Origin: Dyella halodurans
GTDB taxonomy: Bacteria > Pseudomonadota > Gammaproteobacteria > Xanthomonadales > Rhodanobacteraceae
Length of the DNA: 64,000 nt
Assembly: GCF_026283925.1 (NCBI RefSeq)
Contig: NZ_JAPDPF010000010.1
Location: forward strand, 62,001 to 126,000
Direction of reading: 5' to 3'
This document shows, piece after piece, positions 36,598-46,700 of the stretch. Position numbers and translations under genes: made by a program. The notes under the pieces are model-generated. The model saw only the letters and a program-made list of their open reading frames with translations. It had not been told where the DNA came from and searched no databases. Each line of letters begins with the position of its first letter. Positions within the stretch are counted from its first letter, which is position 1.

Positions 36598-37692
36598 ATG
36601 CGCAAGTTGATGTTCGCCTTGTTGGGGCTGTTGCTTGCTCCGGTGATCCTTGCTGCCCCAGCCCTGGACAAGCTGACCTTGCCCAAGGGCTTCCACATCG
36701 CCGTGTACTCGGACGCCGTGCCGAATGCGCGCGAAATGGCATTGGGCGCCAAGGGCACGGTGTTTGTCGGTTCAAACGATGCGGGCAAGGTCTATGCGCT
36801 CACCGACAGCAAGGGCGATGGTCATGCCGACAAGGTGCGCGTCATTGCCAGTGGCCTACAGTTGCCGGTGGGCGTGGCGTTCAAGAACGGCGACCTGTAC
36901 ATCTCCGCGGTAAGCAAGATCCTGGTACTGCGCGATATCGAGAACCACCTCGATAATCCGCCGTCGCCGGAAGTCGTCTTCGACAAATTCCCCACCGACA
37001 CCCACCACGGCTGGAAATTCATTGCGTTCGGCCCCGACAACAAGCTCTACGTGCCAATTGGCGCGCCATGCAACATCTGCGACAAGGGCCAGGCCTACGC
37101 CAAGCTCACGCGCATGAATGCCGACGGCAGCGGCCTCGAGGATGTCGCCTATGGCATTCGCAATACGGTGGGCTTTACCTGGCGGCCGGGTTCAGGCCAG
37201 CTGTGGTTCACCGACAATGGTCGCGACATGATGGGCGACGACATGCCCAGCGACGAACTCAACAAGCTCAGTCATGTCGGCGAGCACTTCGGTTTCCCGT
37301 ATTGCCATCAGGGCGACACGCTCGACCCGGAATTCGGCCAGGGCAAGAACTGCAAGGATTACACGCCGCCCGTGCTGAAGCTGGGCGCGCACGTGGCTTC
37401 ACTCGGACTTCGTTTCTATGAAGGCAAGCAGTTCCCGGCCAGTTACAAGGGAGCGCTGTTCATCGCCGAGCACGGTTCGTGGAACCGCAGCAAGAAATCC
37501 GGCTATCGCGTAATGACGGTGCGTCTCAACGGGGATAAGGTGGCGTCTTACGAGCCGCTGATCGAGGGGTTCCAGCAGGACGAAAAGGCGTGGGGGCGAC
37601 CGGTCGACGTCCAGCCGTTGCCGGATGGCAGCCTGCTGGTGAGCGACGACCTCGCCGGCGCCGTCTATCGCGTGACCTACGAGAAGCCTTGA
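36598..37692 (+). CDS. Sorbosone dehydrogenase-like PQQ-type protein
   Basis: A 364-residue exported protein with a signal peptide (LLLAPVILAAP) and a six-bladed beta-propeller of the soluble glucose/sorbosone dehydrogenase type: LPKGFHIAVYSDAVPNAREM start, GLEDVAYGIRNTVGF and LWFTDNGRDMMGDD. Family members use PQQ to oxidise sugars or aldoses in the periplasm. No pqq genes are in the window. Substrate unknown. Confidence 0.88.
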   Translation: MRKLMFALLGLLLAPVILAAPALDKLTLPKGFHIAVYSDAVPNAREMALGAKGTVFVGSNDAGKVYALTDSKGDGHADKVRVIASGLQLPVGVAFKNGDLYISAVSKILVLRDIENHLDNPPSPEVVFDKFPTDTHHGWKFIAFGPDNKLYVPIGAPCNICDKGQAYAKLTRMNADGSGLEDVAYGIRNTVGFTWRPGSGQLWFTDNGRDMMGDDMPSDELNKLSHVGEHFGFPYCHQGDTLDPEFGQGKNCKDYTPPVLKLGAHVASLGLRFYEGKQFPASYKGALFIAEHGSWNRSKKSGYRVMTVRLNGDKVASYEPLIEGFQQDEKAWGRPVDVQPLPDGSLLVSDDLAGAVYRVTYEKP

Positions 37693-37750
37693 GGCAACGC
37701 CGCCATCGCGGCCGCGCATGAAACCAGATCAACGTTCCAGGAGAACAGCC

Positions 37751-38371
37751 TTGCAACTGCGCAGTGACAATTTCCAACATGGCCAGTCGATTCCCTCCAA
37801 GCTCGCTTTTGGCAAGCGTGGAGCGCCGGTGGCGCTATCCGACAACCTGAGCCCTCATCTGGCCTGGAAGGAGGCACCGCTGGCTGCGCGCTCCTTCGTG
37901 CTCACCTGCATCGACTTCGACGTGCCAAGCAAGCCCGACGACGTCAACCAGGAAGGTCGTAGCGTGCCGGCGGACCTGCCACGGGTGGAGTTCGTGCATT
38001 GGCTGATGGCGAATATCCCGGTCGAATGCGGCGAATTGGGCGAAGGCGCGTGCAGTGAGGGCATCGTGGCGCACGGCAAGCGCGCTCCCTACGGCCCGCC
38101 GGGCAGCGTCCAGGGCATCAACGACTACACCGGCTGGTTCGCGGGCGACCCGGACATGCGTGGTGAATACCTCGGCTACGACGGCCCGTGCCCGCCATGG
38201 AACGACTCGCTGCTGCATCACTATCACTTCCGCCTTTACGCCCTCGACGTGGAGCATCTCAAGCTTGCCGACGGCTTCACCGTCAGCGAGCTGCGTGCGG
38301 CGATGGACGGCCATGTGCTGGCCGAGGCGGAGTTGATGGGAACCTATTCGCTCAATCCGGCACTGGACTGA
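37751..38371 (+). CDS. YbhB/YbcL family PEBP-like protein
   Basis: A 206-residue phosphatidylethanolamine-binding (Raf kinase inhibitor-like) protein. Seen: NLSPHLAWKEAP, CIDFDVP with the DxD/P motif, VHWLMANIP, and YDGPCPPWNDSLLHHYHFRLYALD, quoted here in pieces (YDGPCPPWND, HHYHFRLYALD). I start at the TTG at 37751 because CAGGAGAA stands just upstream; the ATG at 37718 has no ribosome site. Function unknown in bacteria; cytoplasmic as no signal peptide is present. Confidence 0.88.
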   Translation: MQLRSDNFQHGQSIPSKLAFGKRGAPVALSDNLSPHLAWKEAPLAARSFVLTCIDFDVPSKPDDVNQEGRSVPADLPRVEFVHWLMANIPVECGELGEGACSEGIVAHGKRAPYGPPGSVQGINDYTGWFAGDPDMRGEYLGYDGPCPPWNDSLLHHYHFRLYALDVEHLKLADGFTVSELRAAMDGHVLAEAELMGTYSLNPALD

Positions 38372-38501
38372 GCGACGGGCGAAGGAATCGTGAACGGGGC
38401 CCAACGTGATGAATGGATGGCGCCCTCTTCACGCCCGCAAGGCATGCGCTGTGGGTGAATGATCAGGGGGCTATCGGCTGCCCCGTCATGAGGAACGCCC
38501 C

Positions 38502-38657
38502 ATGCTGCACTACGCCCTGGTCTTTCTGGTCATCGCCATCATCGCGGCTTTGTTCGGGTTTACCGGCATTGCCGGTACCGCTGCCGGTATCGCGAAGATC
38601 CTGTTCATCATTTTCCTGATTCTCGCGGTGATCGCCTTCTTTCGCCGCGCCAGCTGA
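38502..38657 (+). CDS. DUF1328 small membrane protein (YtjA type)
   Basis: A 51-residue protein with two hydrophobic helices around a glycine-rich turn ([20 protein letters not shown], then [15 protein letters not shown]), ending in FFRRAS. This is the DUF1328/YtjA pattern. GAGGAA precedes the ATG. Function unknown; often found with stress-induced envelope genes, as here. Confidence 0.88.
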   Translation: MLHYALVFLVIAIIAALFGFTGIAGTAAGIAKILFIIFLILAVIAFFRRAS

Positions 38658-38746
38658 GCGTCAGCGCATCGGGTCGATCCGGACCAGGTGTGCGCCCGGC
38701 GCGCGGCCTTGGTTACAGTAGAACCACCGCCTCATCGGAGAAACTT

Positions 38747-39112
38747 ATGAACAAGCAGGTCCAGGCGCCCGAGGAACCGAGCGCCGCCGAGCGCATCGAG
38801 GAGCGCGCCGAGCGCGTCAAGCAAGCGACGTCCAGCGCCGTGGCGGGGGCCAAGGAAGCCGTCGGACGCGCCGCCGATCACGTCGAAGAGAGCTTGCATC
38901 ACGCCACCGACAAAGCGGCCGACGCCGCCACGCGCGCCAATGCCAAGGCCAGCGAATACCGTGAGCGCGGCCGCGAGGCCTATGGCGAGGCGGTGGACCG
39001 CGCCGACGAATGGCTGGATAAGGCCCGCGACTACGTGCGCGAGAAACCGGTGCAATCCATCGCCATCGCACTTGGCGCTGGCTGGCTGCTAGGCCGCATA
39101 CTGCGTCGCTGA
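38747..39112 (+). CDS. ElaB/YqjD-like (DUF883) membrane-anchored protein
   Basis: A 121-residue protein: long charged amphipathic helices (ERIEERAERVKQATSSAVAG, then ATDKAADAATRANAKASEY) and a C-terminal anchor SIAIALGAGWLLGRILRR, the hallmark of ElaB/YqjD. In E. coli these tail-anchored proteins bind ribosomes in stationary phase; whether this one does is unknown. The ATG at 38747 follows TCGGAG. First gene of a yqjD-yqjE-yqjK-like run. Confidence 0.85.
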   Translation: MNKQVQAPEEPSAAERIEERAERVKQATSSAVAGAKEAVGRAADHVEESLHHATDKAADAATRANAKASEYRERGREAYGEAVDRADEWLDKARDYVREKPVQSIAIALGAGWLLGRILRR

Positions 39113-39136
39113 TACCAGCTGAGCCGAGGGCAGCGG

Positions 39137-39604
39137 ATGGACCAGACCGGACGCGATGACGCGCCCGCCACACCCGATGAGGCGCCGGCACCGTCAGCGC
39201 CGCCTGGCCTGCTGGACGACATCGGCCGGCTGGGGCGAGCCTTCCATCGGCTGTTCGGCGCGCAACTGCGACTGCTGGCTGCGGAACTGGGCCTCGCGCG
39301 CAGTGCCGTGCACTGGATACTGTTGGCGGCCCTGGTTGCCACCGTCGCCGGGGTGGGCCTTGGCCTGACCCTGCTCGGTTTGATTGGTTGGCTGCTGGCG
39401 CAGTGGCTCGGCTCGTGGAGCTGGGCGCTGCTCGCCCTGGCCCTGATTGAGCTGGCGTTCCTGGTGGGCGCGGCCGTGCTGGTTCGCCGTTGCATGCACT
39501 GGATGAGCCTGCCCGCGACGCGGGGCGAGTGGAATGCGATGATGCGCGATGCCCTGCGTCGTCCCGACCCCCAGGGTGAGTCCCGCCCGGAGGACGCACC
39601 ATGA
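39137..39604 (+). CDS. YqjE/holin-like (DUF1469) membrane protein
   Basis: A 155-residue protein with a proline-rich start, an amphipathic helix (LLDDIGRLGRAFHRLFGAQ) and two long hydrophobic helices with a turn (WILLAALVATVAGVGLGLTL; SWALLALALIELAFLVGAAV). This matches the family called phage holin family protein or YqjE. No phage genes surround it, so I read it as a host envelope protein. It overlaps the next gene by 4 bp. Confidence 0.8.
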   Translation: MDQTGRDDAPATPDEAPAPSAPPGLLDDIGRLGRAFHRLFGAQLRLLAAELGLARSAVHWILLAALVATVAGVGLGLTLLGLIGWLLAQWLGSWSWALLALALIELAFLVGAAVLVRRCMHWMSLPATRGEWNAMMRDALRRPDPQGESRPEDAP

Positions 39605-39891
39605 GCATCTTCAAACAGCTGCAGGCCGTTCGCGTAGCGCAAGCACGATCGCAGCAGGCACGCCAGGAACTGGCCGTTCCGGCTCAGGCCCTGCTGGCGC
39701 GTGGGCAAGGCCATCCGCTTGCCACGGTAGGCGTGGCGGCAGGGGCAGGCTTCGTCCTGGGCCAGCTTAATGTGCATCCTTTGCGCGTACCCGGCTTGGG
39801 CGCACTGCTCAGTGGCACCGTCGCCGAAGTCGTCGCCCAGGCAGCGCGGCTGCTCGCCGAATTTACCGCAGGTGGCTTCGACCCCTCATGA
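39601..39891 (+). CDS. Small protein of the yqjD-yqjE cluster (YqjK position)
   Basis: A 96-residue protein: charged helix (RVAQARSQQARQELAVPAQA) and one glycine-rich hydrophobic segment (LATVGVAAGAGFVLGQL). Its place after the YqjE-like gene is where yqjK stands in enterics, but the sequence itself is too plain to assign. Overlaps both neighbours by 4 bp, so it belongs to a four-gene translationally coupled run ending in the AI-2E permease. Confidence 0.7.
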   Translation: MSIFKQLQAVRVAQARSQQARQELAVPAQALLARGQGHPLATVGVAAGAGFVLGQLNVHPLRVPGLGALLSGTVAEVVAQAARLLAEFTAGGFDPS

Positions 39892-41060
39892 GTGAGCACG
39901 AACCGCCCGCCGCGCCCATCACCTCGAGTGACGTGGCGGGTACGCCCATACCCGCCGTACCGATGATGTCGTACCAGGAGCCGCGCGTCGTCGCGCATCG
40001 CCTGGCGCGTGCGCGCAATGCGCGTCGTCACCTGCGCGGCATTCGTGCCGCACTCAATCTGCTGTTGCTGCTGGCCTTGATGTACACCATCACTCTGACC
40101 AAGGGGCTGTTGATTCCCCTGGTCCTGGCGGCCTTCATCGGCTTGGCGCTGAACCCGATCGTCGCCAGCGGTGCGCGCCTGGGCTTGCCGCGCTGGCTGT
40201 GCGCCAGCGTGCTGATGATCGCGCTGATCGCCGGCATCGTCAGCGGCCTCAGCATGCTGACCCAGCCGGCCCTGGGCTGGTTTCACGAGGCGCCCGCGGC
40301 GATCCGCAGCTTCGTGCCCAAGCTCAAGTCGATCATCCAGCCGCTGGAAGCGGCGAATCGAGCCACCCAGAGCCTGGTCGCCGGGCAGGGCACACGCGCA
40401 CCGGCCTCGTCGCAGGCCGCGCTGGCGTTCAATGCTTGGGACGTGGTGGCCACCACGCCGAAGGTGCTCGCGGCGATCCTGACCGTGGTGCTGCTGGTGT
40501 TCTTCTTTCTGGTGTATGGCGACCTGCTGTTGCGTCGACTGGTGGAGGCCGCGCCAAGCTTCAGCTACAAGCGCCATGCCGTGCGCATCGTGCGCAGCAT
40601 CCAGACCGAAGTGTCACGCTATATCCTCACCACCACCCTGATCAACTTCATGCTGGGCACGCTCACGGCCGGCATGCTGTGGCTTTATCACATGCCCGAC
40701 CCGCTGCTGTGGGGCGCGGTCGCCATGCTGGCCAACTTCATTCCCTATGTGGGCGCCATCACGACGACGACGGTGCTGGCCCTGGTTGGCTTGATGAACT
40801 TCAACGACGCCGGCCCGGCGCTGTTGCCGGCGCTGACCTTTGCGGGCATTACGGCGATCGAAGGCAACCTGGTGACGCCGATGATCCAGGGGCGCCGCAT
40901 GCGCCTGAGTCCCGTCGCCATCCTGCTGTGGCTGCTGGTGTGGGGTTGGCTGTGGGGCATACCGGGTGCCTTGCTCGCCGTGCCCATGCTCACCAGCACC
41001 AAACTCGTGGCCGAACGGATACCTAGCTGGCGCTGGTTTGCCATGATGGTGCAACGCTGA
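39888..41060 (+). CDS. AI-2E family transporter (PerM/TqsA type)
   Basis: A 390-residue inner-membrane protein with about eight helices and the family landmarks TKGLLIPLVLAAFIGLALNP, ANFIPYVGAIT and EGNLVTPMIQGRRMRLSP. The family includes proposed AI-2 exporters and Na+/H+ antiporters, so substrate is open. Co-translated with the small membrane proteins upstream. Confidence 0.9.
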   Translation: MSEHEPPAAPITSSDVAGTPIPAVPMMSYQEPRVVAHRLARARNARRHLRGIRAALNLLLLLALMYTITLTKGLLIPLVLAAFIGLALNPIVASGARLGLPRWLCASVLMIALIAGIVSGLSMLTQPALGWFHEAPAAIRSFVPKLKSIIQPLEAANRATQSLVAGQGTRAPASSQAALAFNAWDVVATTPKVLAAILTVVLLVFFFLVYGDLLLRRLVEAAPSFSYKRHAVRIVRSIQTEVSRYILTTTLINFMLGTLTAGMLWLYHMPDPLLWGAVAMLANFIPYVGAITTTTVLALVGLMNFNDAGPALLPALTFAGITAIEGNLVTPMIQGRRMRLSPVAILLWLLVWGWLWGIPGALLAVPMLTSTKLVAERIPSWRWFAMMVQR

Positions 41061-41076
41061 CGCGCCGGGAGTCCAG

Positions 41077-41538
41077 GTGAACGGCAGCTTCGCGGTCAGG
41101 GCGGTGACCGAACAGGACTACGCCGCCTGGAAACCGCTGTGGGATGGCTATAACGCGTTCTACGGCCGTAGCGGGGCGACTGCGCTGGCGGAAGCAATCA
41201 CGCGCTCGACCTGGGCGCGCTTCCTGGACGCCGACGAACCCGTGCATGCCCTGGTCGCTGAGCGTGATGGCGAGCTGCTGGGCCTGGCCCACTATCTTTA
41301 CCACCGCAGCACCACCAGCCTGGCCGATAGCTGCTATCTGCAGGACTTGTACACGGTGGCGGCGGCGCGTGGCCTGGGTATCGGGCGTGCGCTGATCGAG
41401 GCGGTTTACGCGCAAGCACGGCAAGCCGGCGCAGCACGCGTGTACTGGCAGACCCACCAGACCAACGCGACGGCCATGCGCCTCTACGACACCCTGGCGG
41501 AGCCATCCGGTTTCATCGTGTATCGCAAAATGCTCTGA
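41077..41538 (+). CDS. GNAT family N-acetyltransferase
   Basis: A 153-residue acetyltransferase: FAVRAVTEQDYAAWKPLWDG start, DLYTVAAARGLGIGRALIEA acetyl-CoA loop (V/A-x-RGxGIGxA) and WQTHQTNATAMRLYDTLAE. Start is GTG at 41077 with CCGGGAG upstream. It follows the AI-2E gene by 16 bp. Substrate unknown. Confidence 0.93.
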   Translation: MNGSFAVRAVTEQDYAAWKPLWDGYNAFYGRSGATALAEAITRSTWARFLDADEPVHALVAERDGELLGLAHYLYHRSTTSLADSCYLQDLYTVAAARGLGIGRALIEAVYAQARQAGAARVYWQTHQTNATAMRLYDTLAEPSGFIVYRKML

Positions 41539-41555
41539 CGAGGCGTTCTGCCTCG
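41539..41555. terminator. Small hairpin between convergent genes
   Basis: CGAGGC-GTTCT-GCCTCG in the 21-bp gap between the convergent GNAT and SDR genes. The stem is only 6 bp and no T-run follows, so its role as terminator is uncertain. Confidence 0.35.
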
Positions 41556-41559
41556 GACG

Positions 41560-42324
41560 TTACCAGTCGATGCGCACGCGATCGCGAAAGAAGCCGCCAT
41601 GGATCGCCGGGCGGGAAGGCAAGGTGGCCGCCCATACGATGCCGGCGGCGCCTTCGGCCACCGGGCGTCCACCGTGGCCACCCATGTCGGTGGCGACCCA
41701 GCCGGGGCAGACGGCGTTGACCAGGATGCCGCTGCCGCTAAGTTCCGTCGCCAGCATGCGCGTATGGCTGTTCAAGGCCGCCTTGGAGACGCGATAGGCG
41801 GGGCAACTGGTGCCCTCGCTGTCGATCGCACCACAGCCGCTGGATACGTTGACGATGCGGCCGTAGCCGTGACGCCGCATCAGCGGCAGCATCGCCTCGG
41901 TCAATTGCCAGGCGCCGAGCAGATTGGTTTCCAAGGCCTGCCGTACGACATCCATATCGACCGACGAGGCTTCGTTGTCGACATCGAAATACGCACCCGC
42001 GTTGTTGATCAGGATATCCAGGCGCCCGTACTCGCGATCGATGCGGGAGGCGAGCGCGCGCACGTCAGCGGGTGAGGTCACATCCAGCGCCACCGCGACC
42101 ACCGCGCCGCCTTCGCGGCGCAGTTGCCGCGCCGCCTTCTCGCCGGCCAGGGCGTTGCGGGCGCCCAGCAGCACGGTGATGCCGTCGGCGGCCAGTTGTC
42201 GCGCCACCTCAAGCCCAAGGCCGCGGTTGGCACCGCTGACCAGGGCCACGCGCTGCGCCGGTTCCGGTTCGGCCAGCGCCGAACGACGCCGCGGTGACCG
42301 CACCGGAAACGCCACGGCGTTCAT
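41560..42324 (-). CDS. SDR family oxidoreductase
   Basis: A 254-residue short-chain dehydrogenase/reductase. Seen: cofactor loop SGANRGLGLE (TGxxxGxG), NNAG at the end of strand 4, catalytic Ser in VNVSSG and YxxxK as Y-R-V-S-K, then PGWVATDMGG. The cofactor preference probably favours NADPH. It overlaps the outer-membrane factor gene by 4 bp and ends the RND efflux operon; a link to detoxification of the exported compound or of aldehydes is plausible but inferred. Confidence 0.92.
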   Translation of the reverse strand: MNAVAFPVRSPRRRSALAEPEPAQRVALVSGANRGLGLEVARQLAADGITVLLGARNALAGEKAARQLRREGGAVVAVALDVTSPADVRALASRIDREYGRLDILINNAGAYFDVDNEASSVDMDVVRQALETNLLGAWQLTEAMLPLMRRHGYGRIVNVSSGCGAIDSEGTSCPAYRVSKAALNSHTRMLATELSGSGILVNAVCPGWVATDMGGHGGRPVAEGAAGIVWAATLPSRPAIHGGFFRDRVRIDW

Positions 42325-43745
42325 GGAGCGGCGGCCAGCTGGTCACAGCGTTCGTTGGCGCAGGCCTGCCAGCCGCCGCCCAGCGCCTTGTACACCGAGA
42401 CGGCGCGCAAGTTGATCGCGGCCTGTCCATCGGCGAGCGCATCTTCCGCCGACAGCTGGGTGCGCTCGGCGTCGAGCAATTGCAGGTAGTCCGCGGCACC
42501 CTCGTTGTAGCGGATGCGCGCCAGGTCGGCCGCGCGTCGGCTCTGCGCCACCTGGTCGACCAGCTTCTGCACGCGATCGCGCTGCAGGTTATAGCCGACG
42601 ATGGCATTGTCCACGTCCTCGACGGCCTGCAGCACGGCGCGCTGATAGTTCGCCAGCGCCGCGTCGGCACGCGCCTCGCTGGCTTTCACGTTGGAGCGTA
42701 CGCGCTGCACGTTGAGCCCGGACCAGGTGATGCTGGGCGCGATCGACCATGCACGCGAAGACGGGCCGCCAAAGCCATTGCTGCGACCGGCCAGGAAGCC
42801 GAGGAAACCGCCCAGCGTGATATGCGGGTAGTAGTCGGCCTTGGCCACACCGATACGCGCATTGGCAGCCGCCAGGTCACGCTCCGCGATACGGATATCC
42901 GGGCGGCGGGTGAGCACGTCGCCCGCGTTGCCGATCGGTAGCGCAACGTCGATCGGGTGGAAGTTCTGCGGCGACAGATCGATATCCAGCTCACCCGGAC
43001 GCTCGCCCAGCAGCACGGCCAGTCGCGACGTATCGGTCTGCACCAGGGTCTGCAATACCGGCAACTGCGCTTCCACCGAACTGAGTCGTGCGCTGGCGCT
43101 GGCGGCGTCCTGTTCGGAGCCCGTGCCGATGTCGGTGCGGGCGCGGATCAGGCGCAGCGACTCGCGCTGGTTCTCGATATCGCGGTTCGCCACATCGATG
43201 CGCAGCTGCGCGCCGCGCAAGTCGAAGTAATAGCGTGCCACCTCGGCGAACAGCGTGACCTGGGCATCCTGCAGCGAGGCCTCGCTGGCGCCGGCATCCG
43301 CACGCGCTGCTTCCACCGAGCGACGCACGCCACCGAACAGATCGATTTCCCAGCTGGCGTCGAAGCCGGCCTCATAGCTGGTGATGGTGGTGCGCTGGTC
43401 GGTGAAGCCCGGCTGCTGTTCGCGGCTGCGCGAATAGTTCGCCACCGTCTCCACGTCGGGAATCTGCTGCGACTTGGCCACGCCGAGCAAGGCGCGCGAT
43501 TCCCGCAGGCGGGCAAACGCGATCTTCAGGTCCGGACTGTTTTGCGCGGCGCGCTGGATCAGCGCGTCGAGCGTCGGGTCATTGAATTGCTTCCACCAAT
43601 CGGCCTGGAAACCCTGGGTGGATTCCTGCTGGCCATTCACGCCCTGCGCAGCGACCGGCTTTTCCTGCGGCGCGTGGTAGTCAGGCCCCACGCTGGCGCA
43701 GCCGGCCAGGATCAGCGAGGCGGCAAGTGCGGTGAGCATTCTCAT
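42321..43745 (-). CDS. RND efflux outer membrane factor (OprN/NodT family)
   Basis: A 474-residue TolC-like outer-membrane lipoprotein. Lipobox LAGC with lipidated Cys near residue 16, VGPDYHAP after it, and two repeated OEP halves of long helices (RAAQNSPDLKIAFARLRESR; LTRRPDIRIAERDLAAANAR). It would form the exit duct for the MexEF-like pump. Its start overlaps the permease stop by one base. Confidence 0.94.
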   Translation of the reverse strand: MRMLTALAASLILAGCASVGPDYHAPQEKPVAAQGVNGQQESTQGFQADWWKQFNDPTLDALIQRAAQNSPDLKIAFARLRESRALLGVAKSQQIPDVETVANYSRSREQQPGFTDQRTTITSYEAGFDASWEIDLFGGVRRSVEAARADAGASEASLQDAQVTLFAEVARYYFDLRGAQLRIDVANRDIENQRESLRLIRARTDIGTGSEQDAASASARLSSVEAQLPVLQTLVQTDTSRLAVLLGERPGELDIDLSPQNFHPIDVALPIGNAGDVLTRRPDIRIAERDLAAANARIGVAKADYYPHITLGGFLGFLAGRSNGFGGPSSRAWSIAPSITWSGLNVQRVRSNVKASEARADAALANYQRAVLQAVEDVDNAIVGYNLQRDRVQKLVDQVAQSRRAADLARIRYNEGAADYLQLLDAERTQLSAEDALADGQAAINLRAVSVYKALGGGWQACANERCDQLAAAP

Positions 43746-46700
43746 CAGTGATTCTCCAGGGCAGGTGCCGGCAGGCTCGCGTGGGCAGCCTTGCGGGCGC
43801 GGCGGCGTTCGCTCATGCGTTCGCTCCAGCCGCGTACCAGCACATAGAACAGCGGGGTAAAGATCAGGCCGAAGAAGGTGACGCCCAGCATGCCGGCGAA
43901 CACCGCCACACCCATCGCATGACGCATCTCGGCACCGGCACCGTGCGAGGTGACCAGCGGCACCACGCCCATGATGAAGGCGAACGAGGTCATCAGGATC
44001 GGGCGCAGTCGCAGGCGGGCGGCTTCCAGCACGGCCTGGGTGCGATCCATGCCTTCGATGATCTGCGCCTCGCGGGCAAACTCGACGATCAGGATCGCGT
44101 TCTTGCAGGCCAGGCCGACCAGCACGATCAAGCCGATCTGGGTGAAGATGTTGTTGTCACCGCCGGACAACCACACGCCGGAGATGGCAGACAGCAGCAC
44201 CATCGGCACGATCAGGATCACCGCCAGCGGCAGCAACAGGCTTTCGTACAGCGAGGCCAGCACCAGGAACACCAGCAGCACGCACAACGGGAACACCAGG
44301 ATGGCGGTGTTGCCGGCGAGGATCTGCTGATAGGTCAGCTCGGTCCATTCGAAGGTCATACCGTTGGGCAGGTTCTCGCGCGCCAGCTTCTCGATCGCCG
44401 CCTGGGCCTGGCCGCTGCTGAAGCCTGGCGCCGGGCCGCCGTTGATTTCGGCCGTCGGGTAGCCGTTGTAATGCTGCACGCGATCGGGGCCGACGCTCTG
44501 GCGAATGGTCACGAACGAACCCAGCGGAATCGCCTCGCCACTCGCACTGCGCGTCTTCAGGCGCAGGATGTCCTCTGGCTCATGACGGAAGCTGGGCTCC
44601 GCCGACACATTCACCTGGTAGGTACGACCGAAGCGATTGAAGTCGTTGACGTAGAGCGAGCCGAGGTAGGCCTGCATGGTCTGGTAGACATCGGCCAGGT
44701 CCACGCCCTCGGCCTTGGCCTTCTCGCGGTCCACGTCCGCATCGATCTGCGGCACGCTGACCTGGTAGCTGGAGAACAGGCCTGCCAGCGTGGGCACCTT
44801 CGTGCTGGCCTGGATCAAGCCCTGGGTCTGCTTGTACAGCTCCTCGAAGCCCGCATCGGAACGGTCTTCCACCTGCAGACGGAAGCCGCCAATCGTGCCC
44901 AGGCCCATTACCGGCGGCGGCGGGAACACGGCGATATACGCATCCTGGATCGCCGCATACTTCTGGTTGAGCGCGCCAGCGATGGCACCCGCCGACAGCG
45001 ACGCGTCGCGACGTTCCTCGAACGGCTTGAGCGTGACGAAGACGATGCCGGAATTGGTGCTGTTGGTGAAGCCGTTGATCGACAGGCCGGGGAACGCCAC
45101 CGCACTTTCCACGCCGGGTTGCTTGAGCGCGATATCGCTCATGCGACGGATCACGTCCTCGGAGCGATCCAGCGACGCGGCATCCGGCAACTGCGCGAAC
45201 GACACCAGGTATTGCTTGTCCTGCGCCGGCACGAATCCGGTCGGCACATGGGCGAATCCGAACAGACCCAGCAGCACCAGGCCGCCGTAAATCACCAGCG
45301 CAATCGAACCCGAACGCAGGATGCGCTTCACGCCACCGACGTAACGGTTTGCACTGGTCTCGAACAGGCGGTTGAACGGACGGAACAGCCAGCCGAACGC
45401 ACGGTCGATGAAGAGGCTGAGCTTGTCCTTCGGTGCGCCACGTTCCTGCAGCAGCAGCGCGGCAAGCGCCGGGCTGAGGGTGAGCGAGTTGAATGCCGAG
45501 ATCACCGTGGAGATCGCGATGGTCAGCGCGAACTGGCGATAGAACTGACCGGTCAGGCCGCTGATGAAGGCCGCCGGCACGAACACCGCGCACAGCACCA
45601 GCGCCGTCGCCACGATCGGCCCGGTCACTTCGTTCATCGCCTTGCGCGTGGCTTCCTTCGGTGAAAGGCCGTGCTCGATATGCCGCTCGACGTTCTCCAC
45701 CACCACGATGGCGTCATCCACCACGATGCCGATGGCCAGCACCAGGCCGAACAGCGACAGCGCGTTGAGGGAGAAACCTACCAGCAGCATCACAGCGAAG
45801 GTGCCGATCAGCGAAACGGGCACGGCCACCAGCGGAATGATCGACGCGCGCCAGGTCTGCAGGAACAGGATCACCACCAGCACCACCAGCGCAATCGCCT
45901 CGAACAGCGTATGCACGACGGCTTCGATCGAGCCGCGCACGAACACGGTCGGGTCATAGACGATCTGGTAGTCCACGCCCTGCGGGAAATCCTTTTTCAG
46001 GTCCGCCATCAGGTGGCGGACTTCGTCGGAGATCTGGATCGCGTTGGAGCCGGGGCGCGCGAAGATCGGCAAGGCCACGGCCGGACGGTTGTTGAGCAGG
46101 CTGCGCAGGGCGTAGTTGTTCGAGCCCAGTTCGACGCGGGCGACGTCACGCAGATGGGTGACCGCGCCGGTGGCGTCCTTGCGCACGATGATGTTGAGGA
46201 AGTCTTCCTCGTTGATCAGGCGACCCTGCGTGTTGATGTTGAGCTGGAACGCGGCATTGTTCGGTCCCGGCGGCGCATTCAGCGCACCGGCGGCCACGGC
46301 CACGTTCTGCTCCTGGATCGCGCGCACCACGTCGCCGGTGGTGAGCTGGCGCACGGCCAGCCGCTCGGGATCGAGCCATACGCGCATGCTGTATTCGCCC
46401 GCGCCAAAGATCTGCACGTCGCCGACGCCGTCGAGGCGCGCCAGCTGGTCCTTGATGTGCAGGCGCGCATAGTTCGACAGATACAACATGTCGTAGCGCT
46501 GATCGGGCGAGATCAGGTGCACCACCATGGTCAGGTCGGGCGAACTCTTCTGCGTGGTCACGCCCAGGCGCTGCACTTCTTCCGGCAGGCGCGGTTGCGC
46601 CTGTGCCACGCGGTTCTGCACCTGCACCTGGGCGTTGTCCAGGTCGGTGCCCAGCGCGAAGGTGACGGTCAAGGTCATGGCGCCGTCGCTGGTGGACTGC

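Noticed and set aside
39137..39604. Prophage remnant suggested by a holin-family name
   Set aside because: No phage genes nearby; the YqjD-YqjE-YqjK order shows a host envelope cluster.
41060..41140. Quorum-sensing role for the AI-2E permease
   Set aside because: The family name is historical; no luxS or lsr gene is in the window and the neighbours are stress proteins.
43748..45664. 638-codon open frame on the plus strand, antisense to the RND permease
   Set aside because: It is fully antisense to a well-supported MexF-like gene, is His/Gln/Arg-rich as expected for the complement of GC-rich coding DNA, and has no domain.
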